Shown here: piece by piece, positions 18,243 to 26,699 of the stretch
Layout: every line of letters starts with the position of its first letter
How positions within the stretch are numbered: position 1 is the first letter of the stretch
Source of the DNA: Sphingomonas sp. CCH9-E2
GTDB lineage: Bacteria; Pseudomonadota; Alphaproteobacteria; Sphingomonadales; Sphingomonadaceae
Direction: 5' to 3'
Assembly: GCF_001557215.1 (NCBI RefSeq)
Contig: NZ_LSJM01000230.1
Location: 3,870-67,869, forward strand
DNA length: 64,000 nt
Program-made: the position numbers and the translations under genes
Notes under the pieces: model-generated
Database searches by the model: none
Told to the model about the DNA's origin: nothing
What the model saw: the letters and a program-made list of their open reading frames with translations, nothing else

Positions 18243-19889
18243 GTGACTCCCATGACGCGGTATATTTTCATCACCGGCGGCGTGGTCTCCTCGCTTGGCA
18301 AAGGCCTGATGGCCGCCAGCCTTGCCGCCTTGCTTCAGGCGCGCGGGTACAAGGTCCGCATCCGCAAGTTCGACCCTTATCTCAACGTCGATCCGGGTAC
18401 GATGTCGCCGTACCAGCATGGCGAGGTCTATGTGACCGACGACGGGGCAGAGACCGACCTGGATCTCGGCCATTATGAGCGGTTCACCGGGGTTGCGAGC
18501 CGCCAGTCGGATAACGTGACGTCCGGCCGCATCTATAAAACGATCATCGAGCGCGAGCGGCGCGGCGATTATCTGGGCGCGACCGTGCAGGTGATCCCGC
18601 ACGTGACCGACGCGATCAAGGACTTCGCCCAGGCCGAGACCGAGGATCTGGATTTCGTGCTGTGCGAGATTGGCGGCACCGTCGGCGACATCGAATCGCT
18701 GCCGTTCATCGAAGCGATCCGCCAGCTCAAGAATGAGCTGGGTCGGGGGCGCTCCATCAGCATTCACGTTACGCTGGTGCCGTACATCGCGGCGGCGGGC
18801 GAGCTGAAGACCAAGCCGACGCAGCATAGCGTGCGCGAACTGGCGTCGCTGGGCGTGCAGCCCGATGTGCTGGTGTGCCGTGCCGAAAAGCCGCTGCCAG
18901 CGAGCGAGCGCGCCAAGATCGCGCAATTCTGTAACGTTCCTGCCAGCGCGGTCATTCCCGCGCTCGACGCGCCGAGCATCTATGCCGTGCCGCTGCAATA
19001 TCATGCCGAGGGGCTGGACAGCGAAGTGCTGCGCGCATTCGGGATCGAGCCGGGCGCGGCGCCCGACCTGTCGCGCTGGACCGAGATTACCGACCGCCTG
19101 TTCAATCCGGAGGGCGAAGTGACGGTCGGGGTGGTCGGCAAATATGTCGGCCTGCCCGACGCCTACAAGTCGCTCAACGAAGCGCTGGTCCATGGCGGCA
19201 TTGCCAACAAGGTGAAGGTCAATATCCGCTGGATCGACGCCGAGCTGTTCGAAAAGGGCGACGATGCCGAGGTCGCGGCGAATCTGGAGCCGTGCCACGC
19301 GATTCTGGTCCCGGGCGCATTCGGTTCGCGCGGGGCCGAGGGCAAGATCGCCAGCGTCCGCTTCGCGCGCGAGCGCAAGGTGCCCTATTTCGGCATCTGC
19401 TTCGGCATGCAGATGGCCTGCGTCGAAGGTGCGCGGAACATGGCCGGGATCGCCAATGCGTCGTCGACCGAATTCGGTCCGACCGAGGAGCCGGTGGTCG
19501 GCATCATCACCGAATGGATGAGCAAGGACGGGATCGAGAAGCGCGAAGAAGGCGGCGATCTGGGCGGCACGATGCGGCTGGGGGCCTATCCGGCGAAGCT
19601 CGACGGCAATTCGGTCGTCGCGTCGATCTATGGCGGGGAGGCGATCAGCGAGCGCCATCGCCACCGCTACGAAGTGAACACGGGCTATCGCGAGCAGCTG
19701 GAAGCGGGCGGGCTCGTCTTCTCCGGCATGTCGCCCGACGGGATGCTGCCCGAAATCGTCGAGCGACCCGACCACCCGTGGTTCGTCGGCGTGCAGTTCC
19801 ACCCGGAGCTCAAGTCGAAGCCGTTCGATCCGCACCCGCTGTTCGCCAGCTTTATCGAGGCGGCGGTGCGCCAGTCGCGCCTGGTGTGA
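18243..19889 (+). CDS. pyrG: CTP synthase
   Basis: Converts UTP to CTP with glutamine as nitrogen source. The N-terminal synthase domain opens [13 protein letters not shown] and contains [41 protein letters not shown]; the C-terminal class I glutaminase domain has the nucleophile in [14 protein letters not shown] and the HPE triad partner in [11 protein letters not shown]. Length 548 residues is normal. A GTG at 18243 is used because AAGGA lies 6 bases upstream; the ATG at 18252 is less well placed. A small GC hairpin (18195-18212) precedes it. Confidence 0.97.
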   Translation: MTPMTRYIFITGGVVSSLGKGLMAASLAALLQARGYKVRIRKFDPYLNVDPGTMSPYQHGEVYVTDDGAETDLDLGHYERFTGVASRQSDNVTSGRIYKTIIERERRGDYLGATVQVIPHVTDAIKDFAQAETEDLDFVLCEIGGTVGDIESLPFIEAIRQLKNELGRGRSISIHVTLVPYIAAAGELKTKPTQHSVRELASLGVQPDVLVCRAEKPLPASERAKIAQFCNVPASAVIPALDAPSIYAVPLQYHAEGLDSEVLRAFGIEPGAAPDLSRWTEITDRLFNPEGEVTVGVVGKYVGLPDAYKSLNEALVHGGIANKVKVNIRWIDAELFEKGDDAEVAANLEPCHAILVPGAFGSRGAEGKIASVRFARERKVPYFGICFGMQMACVEGARNMAGIANASSTEFGPTEEPVVGIITEWMSKDGIEKREEGGDLGGTMRLGAYPAKLDGNSVVASIYGGEAISERHRHRYEVNTGYREQLEAGGLVFSGMSPDGMLPEIVERPDHPWFVGVQFHPELKSKPFDPHPLFASFIEAAVRQSRLV

Positions 19890-19917
19890 CCGCCAGCGCC
19901 TGATATGGGCATCAAAA

Positions 19918-19952
19918 AGGGCGCCCGAACCGCAGTTCGGACGCCCTCTTTT
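19918..19952. terminator. bidirectional terminator between pyrG and hsp20
   Basis: A 13-bp stem with one mismatch (19918-19930 with 19935-19947) and a 4-base loop is followed by CTCTTTT on the plus strand; five A residues on the other side give a T-tract on the minus strand. It serves both convergent genes. Confidence 0.85.
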
Positions 19953-19996
19953 GTGGCGATGCGCAAGGGGTCAGCGCACCGCCCAAGGGTGTCACA

Positions 19997-20461
19997 TCAG
20001 GCGACGTCGCGATGTTCGATCGCGGTCTTTTCGGTGCCGCCGCCGATCGCGATCTTCTTCGGCTTCATCGCCTCCGGCACCTCGCGCACCAGCTCGATCA
20101 CGAGCAGGCCGTCAGTGAGGTCGGCACTTTCGACGCGGACGAAGTCTGCCAGTTCGAAGCGGCGCTCGAACCCGCGATTGGCGATGCCGAGATGCAGCAT
20201 CTGCGCGGGGTTGTTGTCCTGGGTTTCGCCCTTCTTGCCGGTCACCTGCAGCAGATTCTGCTGGGCGACGATCTCGATCTCGTCAGCCTTGAAGCCGGCG
20301 ACGGCGATCGTGATGCGATAGCGGTCGTCAGACACGCGTTCGAGGTTGAAAGGCGGATAATTCTCGCTGCTGGACTGGCGCGCGGTTGCTTCGAGCATGT
20401 CGAAGAGCCGGTCGAAGCCGATCGTCGAGCGGCGGAAGGGGGTCAAATCGATCTGACGCAT
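19997..20461 (-). CDS. small heat-shock protein (Hsp20/alpha-crystallin, IbpA type)
   Basis: A holdase that binds unfolding proteins during heat stress. The 154-residue product begins MRQIDLTPFRRSTIGFDRLFDMLE, the IbpA-type N-terminus, and has the alpha-crystallin domain (YPPFNLERVSDDRYRITIAVAGFKADEIEI...NRGFERRFELADFVRVESADLTDGLLVIEL). The ATG at 20461 has GGAGGA 8 bases upstream; the frame to 20476 is an extension. Its leader carries a ROSE-type thermometer and a sigma-32-type promoter, annotated separately. Confidence 0.96.
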   Translation of the reverse strand: MRQIDLTPFRRSTIGFDRLFDMLEATARQSSSENYPPFNLERVSDDRYRITIAVAGFKADEIEIVAQQNLLQVTGKKGETQDNNPAQMLHLGIANRGFERRFELADFVRVESADLTDGLLVIELVREVPEAMKPKKIAIGGGTEKTAIEHRDVA

Positions 20462-20545
20462 AGCGTAATCCTCCAATGAGCAATTTCAACGTCTTGGGGC
20501 ATCCGGTTCATCCGCGATGCCAGGTTCGTCCGGCCCTGACGGCGC
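20462..20545 (-). promoter_or_regulatory. ROSE-type RNA thermometer in the hsp20 leader
   Basis: On the minus-strand mRNA, AAUUGCU pairs with AGGAUU, burying the Shine-Dalgarno AGGA (20469-20472) under UUGCU (20479-20483) with a bulged G and a 6-base loop. UUGCU opposite the ribosome site with a bulged G is the known ROSE hallmark. A second hairpin upstream pairs 20498-20503 with 20516-20521. The position directly before the hsp20 ATG is right for heat-induced opening and translation. Confidence 0.75.
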
Positions 20546-20557
20546 CGAACGATCGAG

Positions 20558-20585
20558 ATTTGGGAAGTGTCGTGCAGCTTTCAAG
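20558..20585 (-). promoter_or_regulatory. sigma-32 (RpoH)-type heat-shock promoter of hsp20
   Basis: On the minus strand CTTGAAA (20585-20579) and CCCAAAT (20564-20558) are separated by 14 bases, matching the RpoH consensus CTTGAAA-N(11-15)-CCCATNT closely. The transcript would begin near 20550 and carry the ROSE leader. Confidence 0.75.
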
Positions 20586-20709
20586 AGCGCCGAACCGAGA
20601 GAATATCGCGCCTAAAGCCTATCGAGGCACTGGGAATAGAATTGCTTGCTGGCTAATGCCTACTCGATTGATGGAGTTTAACGCGACGACATCAAGAGGG
20701 GATCGGCGC

Positions 20710-23196
20710 GTGAGTCTGACGACATTTTCATCGCTGTTGCTGGCCAGCGCATCGCCGGCCGCACTGGCCGAAGAAGCGAAGCCCGCACCTGCGCCCATCG
20801 CGGCGGTTGACGACACCGCCGAGCAGGATGCGAACACCGTGGTGGTGACCGCACGCCGCCGGTCCGAGAATGTGCAGGACGTTCCGCTCGCCCTTTCGGT
20901 CGTCGGTTCGGAGACGCTGGAGGCGCGCGGCACGTACAACATCACCGGGCTGACCCAGCTGCAGCCGACGCTGCAATTCTATTCGCAGAATCCGCGGAAC
21001 ACCTTCGTCAACATCCGCGGCATCGGCGCGCCATTCGGCCTGACCAATGACGGGTTCGAGCAGGGCGTCGGCATCTATATCGACGACGTCTTCTACAACC
21101 GGATTGCCTCGGCCACGCTCGACTTCGTCGATGTCGAGCAGATCGTGACGCTGCGCGGTCCGCAGGGGACACTATACGGCAAGAACACCACCGCCGGGGC
21201 GATCAACATCACCACCCGGGCGCCGAGCTTCGAGTTCGAGGGGCGCGGTGAGATTTCGGTCGGCAACCTCAACTTCAAGCAGGTCAAGGCCTCGATCTCG
21301 GGCCCGCTGGCGGAGAAACTGGCGGCGCGGCTGAGCGTCACCACCACGCATCGCCGTGGCACGCTGTGGAATACCTATTGCAAGACCTGGATCCAGTCGC
21401 AGGACAGCATCGGCATTCGCGGATCGGTGTTGTGGAAGCCGAGCGAGGATCTGAGCGTCACCTTTGCCGGTGACTGGAACCTGCAGGACCCGATCTGCTG
21501 CGCCTTCACTTACGGCGGCTATGGCCCGACGCAGCGCGCGGCGAACCGGCAATATCCGGCGCTGATGTCCTACTTCCCCGGCTATGCACCGCCCAGCACC
21601 AATCCTTACGATCGGGTCACCGACGTCGATGTGCAGCTGTCGGCGCGCAACGAGATCGGCGGCGCGTCGATCAAGGCGGTGTGGGATGTGAGCGAGGGCA
21701 ACACGCTGACGTCCATCACCGCGTGGCGCTTCTGGGATTGGACCCCGGCCAACGACCGCGACTATACCGGCCTGCAGATCTATACCAAGGTCAACAACCC
21801 GACCGAGCAGAGCCAGTATTCGCAGGAATTCCGCTTCAACCATGAAGGTGATGGGTTCGACTTCGCGGTCGGCGCGTTCGCGTTCCATCAGAAGATCCGC
21901 ACCAGCGGCATTCAGGAAACCGGGCGCGATGCCAGCCGTTGGCTGCTCAATCCGACCAGCGCGCTGTCGACCAACCCGGCGGTGCTCAACAATCTGGTCG
22001 CGATCAACGACATCCGGCTCGATAACACCAGCCTGGCGCTGTACGGCAAGCTGAACCTGAAGGTGGGCGAGCGCTTCACCGTCTCGCCGGGTATCCGCAT
22101 CAACTATGACAAGAAGGACGGCCTGTATAACTCGGTCGTCACTGGCACTGCGTCGGATGGGACGCGGCGCGAGGTGTCGCCGGTTCCGGGCTCGCCCTAT
22201 TACACCGATCCGTGGATCGCGGCGCAGCGCGGCATTCAGGCATCGCAATATTTCGAACCGCGGTTCAGCGCGTGGAACCTCTCCTACGACCTCAACCTGC
22301 GGTATGAGCTGACCGACGACATCAACGCCTATGCGACCTATGCGCGCTCGTTCAAAACTGGCGGCATCAACCTGAACGGCGTGCGCGCCGACGCCAATGG
22401 CGTTCCCAACGCGGCGGACTTCACGATCAAGCCGGAAAAGGTCGATCATTTCGAAGTGGGCCTCAAAACCCAGTTCTGGGATCGCAAGGCGACGTTCAAC
22501 ATCACGGGCTTCTGGACCAAGATCAAGGACTTTCAGGCCAGCGTGAGCAATGGACAGCTGGTCACCGTGCGCGGCTATCTCGCGAATGCGGACAAGGTGA
22601 GCAGCAAGGGCGTAGAGGCCGATTTCTCGATCCGTCCGAGCGAACGCTTCAACGCCTATATCAGCGGTGCCTTTACCGACGCCAAGTTCGACAAATTCTG
22701 CGACGCACCGCCGCCGCCCGAGCTGGCTGGCGGATCGACCACCGGCATCGTCCAGACCGGCAAGTGCACCTTCACCGGCACGGTCGGCGCGCCGGCGACG
22801 CCGGGTGCCGTCAGCCCGCCCATCTATGACGCTTCCGGCGCAGTGCTTCCGGGTGTGTCGAAATGGGCATTCTCATGGGGTGCGGAGGCGAACGCACCGG
22901 GCAACGTCTTCGGTAGCGAGGGGCAGTTCTACCTTGGCTATGACGCCAGCTCGCGCTCGCGCTGGTCGTCCGACCCGACGCCGTCGATCTACACCTGGGT
23001 GAACGGATATTCGCTGCACAATTTCCGCGGCGGGTTCCGGACGGACAAGTTCGACGTGTTCCTGTGGGCGCGTAACGCCTTCGACAAGGATTATATCGAC
23101 CTCTACCTCGCGGGGACCGGTGGCAATACCGGCCTGATCGCGGCGCAGGTCGGCGATCCGCAGACCTTTGGCGGGACGATCAAATTCAACTTCTGA
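20710..23196 (+). CDS. TonB-dependent outer-membrane receptor
   Basis: An outer-membrane beta-barrel that imports a ligand using TonB energy. After a signal sequence ending near AALAEE comes a VVVTARRRSENVQDVPLALSVV TonB-box/plug start, then NIRGIGAPFGL, TLRGPQGTLYGKNTTAGAINI (the plug signature), and a long barrel ending in an aromatic-type C-terminus (GGTIKFNF). About 828 residues from the GTG at 20710, which has AGAGGGGA about 8 bases upstream; ATGs at 20656 and 20671 are alternatives. Ligand unknown; no transport partner lies next to it. Confidence 0.93.
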   Translation: MSLTTFSSLLLASASPAALAEEAKPAPAPIAAVDDTAEQDANTVVVTARRRSENVQDVPLALSVVGSETLEARGTYNITGLTQLQPTLQFYSQNPRNTFVNIRGIGAPFGLTNDGFEQGVGIYIDDVFYNRIASATLDFVDVEQIVTLRGPQGTLYGKNTTAGAINITTRAPSFEFEGRGEISVGNLNFKQVKASISGPLAEKLAARLSVTTTHRRGTLWNTYCKTWIQSQDSIGIRGSVLWKPSEDLSVTFAGDWNLQDPICCAFTYGGYGPTQRAANRQYPALMSYFPGYAPPSTNPYDRVTDVDVQLSARNEIGGASIKAVWDVSEGNTLTSITAWRFWDWTPANDRDYTGLQIYTKVNNPTEQSQYSQEFRFNHEGDGFDFAVGAFAFHQKIRTSGIQETGRDASRWLLNPTSALSTNPAVLNNLVAINDIRLDNTSLALYGKLNLKVGERFTVSPGIRINYDKKDGLYNSVVTGTASDGTRREVSPVPGSPYYTDPWIAAQRGIQASQYFEPRFSAWNLSYDLNLRYELTDDINAYATYARSFKTGGINLNGVRADANGVPNAADFTIKPEKVDHFEVGLKTQFWDRKATFNITGFWTKIKDFQASVSNGQLVTVRGYLANADKVSSKGVEADFSIRPSERFNAYISGAFTDAKFDKFCDAPPPPELAGGSTTGIVQTGKCTFTGTVGAPATPGAVSPPIYDASGAVLPGVSKWAFSWGAEANAPGNVFGSEGQFYLGYDASSRSRWSSDPTPSIYTWVNGYSLHNFRGGFRTDKFDVFLWARNAFDKDYIDLYLAGTGGNTGLIAAQVGDPQTFGGTIKFNF

Positions 23197-23257
23197 CGGA
23201 ATGTCGGTGTTGCCTTGCGCTCTTGCACGCGGGTGCCGGGCGACTTCGGACAGGGGA

Positions 23258-23276
23258 GGGAGCCGGGATGGCTCCC
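23258..23276 (+). terminator. hairpin downstream of the TonB receptor
   Basis: GGGAGCC (23258-23264) pairs with GGCTCCC (23270-23276), inside a larger GGGGAGG/CCTCCCC pairing. It lies 62 bases after the receptor stop. No T-tract follows, so the terminator call is tentative. Confidence 0.35.
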
Positions 23277-23294
23277 AAGGCTTCCTCCCCGCCC

Positions 23295-23792
23295 TTAACA
23301 GGCATTTGATCGTGAGTTCAGCACCGCAACGGTGAGGCGGCGCGCTACCTCAGCACCGTCAACGTCGGAGAAATTCAAGTTGATCGACTTTTCACCGCCG
23401 GATCGCAGGTAAAAGGCTAATTCGCTGCCCATATGATCAGAATGTGAGCGAATAGTCTGTGGTTCGATTTCAGCGATGGGGAAAGACTGAAAATAGATCG
23501 CATGCAATCGCGATCCCCGAATCCAGATCAGCTTTCCACGTCGCGCCCAGTGGAGAAGCGGGGGGGCGAAGAAAAAGACAGTGAACAGGGCCAGCATTGG
23601 CAAAGCAATATACGGGATTGGCCGCCATCGACTCGTGGTTGCCATATTCTCCCAACTGAAAACTTCCGCCAGTGAAAGATCCGAGAATGTCGCCCATCCC
23701 AGCATGAGGATCGCCGGTGGCAGCAGGTGCAGGCGCAAAACTTTCGCCCAGTTCACACGTGCAATGGTGACTGTCGACTGTTCGACGCTCAT
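23295..23792 (-). CDS. hypothetical membrane protein with possible PH-like domain (165 aa)
   Basis: Two hydrophobic helices (about residues 18-38 and 58-80) are followed by a soluble beta-rich C-terminal part (KLIWIRGSRLHAIYFQSFPIAEIEP...) that resembles small bacterial PH-like domains. GC content is visibly lower than the neighbours. It is isolated from its neighbours, lying between a convergent receptor gene and the candidate RNA gene upstream on its own strand. Function unknown; the PH resemblance is by eye only. Confidence 0.6.
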   Translation of the reverse strand: MSVEQSTVTIARVNWAKVLRLHLLPPAILMLGWATFSDLSLAEVFSWENMATTSRWRPIPYIALPMLALFTVFFFAPPLLHWARRGKLIWIRGSRLHAIYFQSFPIAEIEPQTIRSHSDHMGSELAFYLRSGGEKSINLNFSDVDGAEVARRLTVAVLNSRSNAC

Positions 23793-23831
23793 ATTAGGCT
23801 GTTAGCCAGTTGCTTAAGCCGCGACAATGGC

Positions 23832-23982
23832 CAGAAATGCCAAAGGCCCGGGCCGTTTCCGACCCGGGCCCCTGCGTGACGATGCCTCGTCAGCCCCCTT
23901 AAGTGGCCACTTCTGCCCGCGCGTCCTTTGCAAGACGGGGCTGAAGAGCCTCCCCGAACCACGGCCTTTGCCATTGCTTCGT
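23832..23982 (-). ncRNA. candidate structured small RNA
   Basis: The gap between the 165-residue membrane protein gene and lolC holds a likely RNA gene on the minus strand. A promoter precedes it: GTGACA (24017-24012) and TAGCAC (23994-23989), 17 bases apart. The ~150-base transcript would have 5' and 3' ends that pair (23963-23974 with 23837-23848, 11 of 12 positions), internal hairpins (CGGGG/CCCCG near 23930-23950, GACGA/TCGTC near 23880-23893), a 12-base palindrome AAGTGGCCACTT, and a terminal GC hairpin (23845-23852 with 23863-23870) followed by TTTGGCATTT. I do not recognise it as 6S, SRP or tmRNA. Confidence 0.4.
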
Positions 23983-23988
23983 GGGAGT

Positions 23989-24017
23989 GTGCTAGGATGG
24001 CGACGGGCGGTTGTCAC
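23989..24017 (-). promoter_or_regulatory. promoter for the candidate small RNA
   Basis: A -35-like GTGACA at 24017-24012 and a -10-like TAGCAC at 23994-23989 on the minus strand have the optimal 17-base spacing. The start point would be near 23982. An 8-base palindrome TGACGTCA lies just upstream at about 24025. Confidence 0.45.
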
Positions 24018-24113
24018 GGGGCGTTGACGTCACGACGGCGGATTGCGGCAACGCTGTGTTTATTTGGCAACAGCGCGATTGCGCGCGCCCGCGCCACCCC
24101 CTAACACCGCGCC

Positions 24114-25364
24114 ATGTTCCTTTCCCGATATGAACGCATGATCGCGCGCCGGTACCTGCTACCGGGCCGGGGCGAGGCCTTTATCGCGCTGGTCGCGTCG
24201 ATCAGCCTGGTCGCGGTGATGCTGGGCGTCGCCGCGCTGGTTGTGGTGATGAGCGTGATGAACGGCTTTCGCGCCGAGCTGTTCGACAAGATCACCGGGC
24301 TCAATGGCCATGCGGTGGTGCAGGGTTATGGCGGCCAGCTGCGCGACTGGCGCGAGGTGGTGGCCGAGGCGCGCAAGACGCCGGGCGTGACGACTGCGAC
24401 CCCGCTGATCGAGCAGCCGTTGATGGCGAGCTTTCAGGGTCGGGTCGAGGGCGTGCTGATTCGCGGGATGACAGTCAGCGACCTGCGCGCGAACCCGACG
24501 CTCAACCGCAATGTCGTGGCCGGCCGGATGGCCGAGCTTACGCCCGACTGCGAATGCGTGGCGATCGGCTCGCGCCTCGCCATGACGCTGGGCGCCTCGG
24601 TCGGCAGCAGCGTGCAGCTGATCAGCCCGCAGGGGCCGTCGACCCCGTTCGGTACCGTGCCGCGCATCGTGTCGTATCGAGTCGCGGCGATCTTCGAGGT
24701 CGGCGTCTATGACTATGACAAGGCGTTCGTGGTCATGCCGATGGAGACCGCGCAGACATTGCTGCTGATGGGCGATTCGGTCAGCATGGTCGAGATCGAT
24801 ACGCAGGATCCCGACCGGGTCGGCGAAATCCTCGCCCCGCTGGCGCAGAAGGTCGTGCAGACCGCGCAGCTCAGCGACTGGCGCACGCTGAATGCCACCT
24901 TGTTCGAAGCGCTGGCGGTGGACCGGCTGGTCACGTTCACCGTGCTGTCGATCCTGATCCTGGTCGCGGTGTTCAACATCCTGTCGTCGCTGATCATGCT
25001 GGTGCGCGCCAAGACCCGCGACATCGCGATCCTGCGCACGATGGGCGCGACGCGCAGCGGCCTCATCAAGATCTTCGTGACTGTCGGCACCGCGATCGGT
25101 GGGCTGGGGATTGTTGCCGGCCTGATCCTCGGCTTCGTGCTACTTTATTTCCGGCAGGGGGTCTTGAGCTTCCTCGGCTTTGTCACCGGACAGGAAATCT
25201 GGGATCCCTCGATGCGTTACCTCACCGAATTGCCCGCTAAGACCGATCCGGTCGAGGTCGTCAGCATCGCGCTGATGGCGCTGGGCTTCAGCTTCCTCGC
25301 CACGCTCTACCCAGCTTTCAAGGCGGCGAGCACCGATCCGGTCCAGGTGCTGCGCTATGAGTGA
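24114..25364 (+). CDS. lolC: lipoprotein-releasing ABC transporter permease LolC/LolE
   Basis: Inner-membrane subunit that extracts lipoproteins for transfer to LolA. The 416-residue product has an N-terminal membrane helix ([41 protein letters not shown]), a large periplasmic domain with the GLNGHAVV and LIEQPLMA segments, and three C-terminal helices with the FtsX-type [20 protein letters not shown] coupling motif. Its last codons overlap lolD by 8 bases. Only one permease gene is present, as in many alphaproteobacteria (LolF-like arrangement). Confidence 0.94.
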   Translation: MFLSRYERMIARRYLLPGRGEAFIALVASISLVAVMLGVAALVVVMSVMNGFRAELFDKITGLNGHAVVQGYGGQLRDWREVVAEARKTPGVTTATPLIEQPLMASFQGRVEGVLIRGMTVSDLRANPTLNRNVVAGRMAELTPDCECVAIGSRLAMTLGASVGSSVQLISPQGPSTPFGTVPRIVSYRVAAIFEVGVYDYDKAFVVMPMETAQTLLLMGDSVSMVEIDTQDPDRVGEILAPLAQKVVQTAQLSDWRTLNATLFEALAVDRLVTFTVLSILILVAVFNILSSLIMLVRAKTRDIAILRTMGATRSGLIKIFVTVGTAIGGLGIVAGLILGFVLLYFRQGVLSFLGFVTGQEIWDPSMRYLTELPAKTDPVEVVSIALMALGFSFLATLYPAFKAASTDPVQVLRYE

Positions 25365-26040
25365 GGCCGTCCTCCAGACCCAGGGCCTGCGTCGCGCCTT
25401 CACCCAGGGCGACGCGACGATCGAGGTGCTGCGCGGCATCGACCTGTCGGTCGCACCGGGCGAGATCGTCGCGCTGCTCGGCCCGTCCGGGTCGGGCAAG
25501 TCCACGCTGTTGCAGGCGGTCGGCCTGCTCGAGGGCGGGTTCGAGGGATCGATCCGCATCGCGGGCATCGAGGTTGCGAAGCTGGAAAGCCATGCGCGCA
25601 CACTGACGCGCCGGGACAAGCTCGGCTTCGTCTATCAGTTCCACCATCTGCTCCCCGATTTCGACGCGACCGAGAATGTCGTGCTGCCGCAGTTGATCCA
25701 GAACGCGACGCACGCCGATGCGCGCGCCCGGGCAGAGGCGCTGCTGACTGCGCTGGGCCTTGGCCACCGGCTGACGCATCGCCCGAGCCAGCTGTCGGGC
25801 GGCGAGCAGCAGCGTGTCGCCGTCGCCCGCGCGCTCGCCAACCGGCCCGCTTTGGTGCTGGCGGACGAGCCGACCGGCAATCTGGACGAGAAGACCGCCG
25901 ATGTGGTGCTCGCCGAATTCCTGCGGCTGGTGCGCGGTGAGGGCGCGGCAGCGCTGATCGCGACGCATAATGAGCGGCTGGCGGCAAAGATGGACCGCGT
26001 GGTGCGCCTGCACGAGGGGTTGCTGGAGGAGACGGCATGA
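25357..26040 (+). CDS. lolD: lipoprotein-releasing ABC transporter ATP-binding protein LolD
   Basis: ATPase of the Lol system. The 227-residue product has Walker [11 protein letters not shown]-loop [12 protein letters not shown], signature [15 protein letters not shown], Walker [13 protein letters not shown] and the switch His in ATHNE. It overlaps lolC by 8 bases at the start and the glutathione peroxidase gene by 4 bases at the end, so all three are probably one transcript. Confidence 0.96.
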   Translation: MSEAVLQTQGLRRAFTQGDATIEVLRGIDLSVAPGEIVALLGPSGSGKSTLLQAVGLLEGGFEGSIRIAGIEVAKLESHARTLTRRDKLGFVYQFHHLLPDFDATENVVLPQLIQNATHADARARAEALLTALGLGHRLTHRPSQLSGGEQQRVAVARALANRPALVLADEPTGNLDEKTADVVLAEFLRLVRGEGAAALIATHNERLAAKMDRVVRLHEGLLEETA

Positions 26041-26516
26041 CGACGATCACTGAAATCCCGGTCACCACGTCGACCGGCGAACTGGCAGACCTGTCGGAGT
26101 TCGCGGGCAAGGTGCTGCTGATCGTCAATGTCGCGTCGAAATGCGGGTTCACGCCGCAATATACGGGCCTTGAGGACCTGCACCGCCGCTATGGCGAGCG
26201 CGGGTTCGAGGTACTGGGCTTCCCATGCAATCAGTTTGGCGCGCAGGAGCCGGGGGATGCGGCGGAGATCGCGAATTTCTGTTCGCTGACCTATGACGTC
26301 ACCTTCCCGGTGTTCGGCAAGATCGACGTCAATGGCGCGGATGCGGCACCGCTGTATCGCTGGCTCAAGAAACAGGCGCCGGGGCTGTTCGGGACTGAGG
26401 GGATCAAGTGGAACTTCACCAAGTTCCTGATCGATCGCGAGGGACACGTCGTGGAACGCTACGCCCCGCAGACCAAGCCCGAGGATATCGCGGCGGATAT
26501 CGAGCGCCTCCTCTGA
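26037..26516 (+). CDS. glutathione peroxidase family protein
   Basis: Reduces hydroperoxides with a thiol, probably thioredoxin. The 159-residue product has the peroxidatic Cys36 ([12 protein letters not shown]), Gln66 in [13 protein letters not shown] and the Trp-Asn of [11 protein letters not shown], so the full catalytic tetrad is present. Cys64 in the FPCNQF loop is the usual resolving-cysteine region of Cys-type enzymes. The ATG overlaps the lolD stop (ATGA). It is followed at once by a REP-like repeat pair. Confidence 0.94.
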   Translation: MTTITEIPVTTSTGELADLSEFAGKVLLIVNVASKCGFTPQYTGLEDLHRRYGERGFEVLGFPCNQFGAQEPGDAAEIANFCSLTYDVTFPVFGKIDVNGADAAPLYRWLKKQAPGLFGTEGIKWNFTKFLIDREGHVVERYAPQTKPEDIAADIERLL

Positions 26517-26520
26517 TGGT

Positions 26521-26619
26521 CACCCCGGCCTTGTGCCGGGGGCCACCGTGCGTCAAGCGCGGCGATAGAGGCTCAATCGACGCGCGCGGATGAGTGGACC
26601 CCGGCACAAGGCCGGGGTG
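26521..26619. repeat. REP-like pair of inverted palindromes
   Basis: Bases 26521-26546 and 26594-26619 are inverted copies of one 26-base unit with one difference. Each unit folds on its own (CCCCGGC/GCCGGGG with a 5-base loop: 26523-26541 and 26599-26617). It sits between the glutathione peroxidase and dnaE genes, 4 bases after a stop codon, as expected for a dispersed extragenic palindrome. It could also act as terminator or mRNA stabiliser. Confidence 0.75.
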
Positions 26620-26699
26620 GCGGTGAGTTGTGCTGATAAGCTGTGGAGAACCTGCGTCAGCGGGTTCCGCCACGGGCAAAGGGTTCATATAACCGCCCC

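Noticed and set aside
18165..19835. A 556-codon open frame on the minus strand opposite pyrG
   Set aside because: It is fully antisense to a certain gene, rich in Arg/His/Gln and lacks any motif. Such frames are common in GC-rich codon use.
24025..24032. TGACGTCA palindrome upstream of lolC
   Set aside because: Only 8 bases, no extension of the arms and no second copy nearby.
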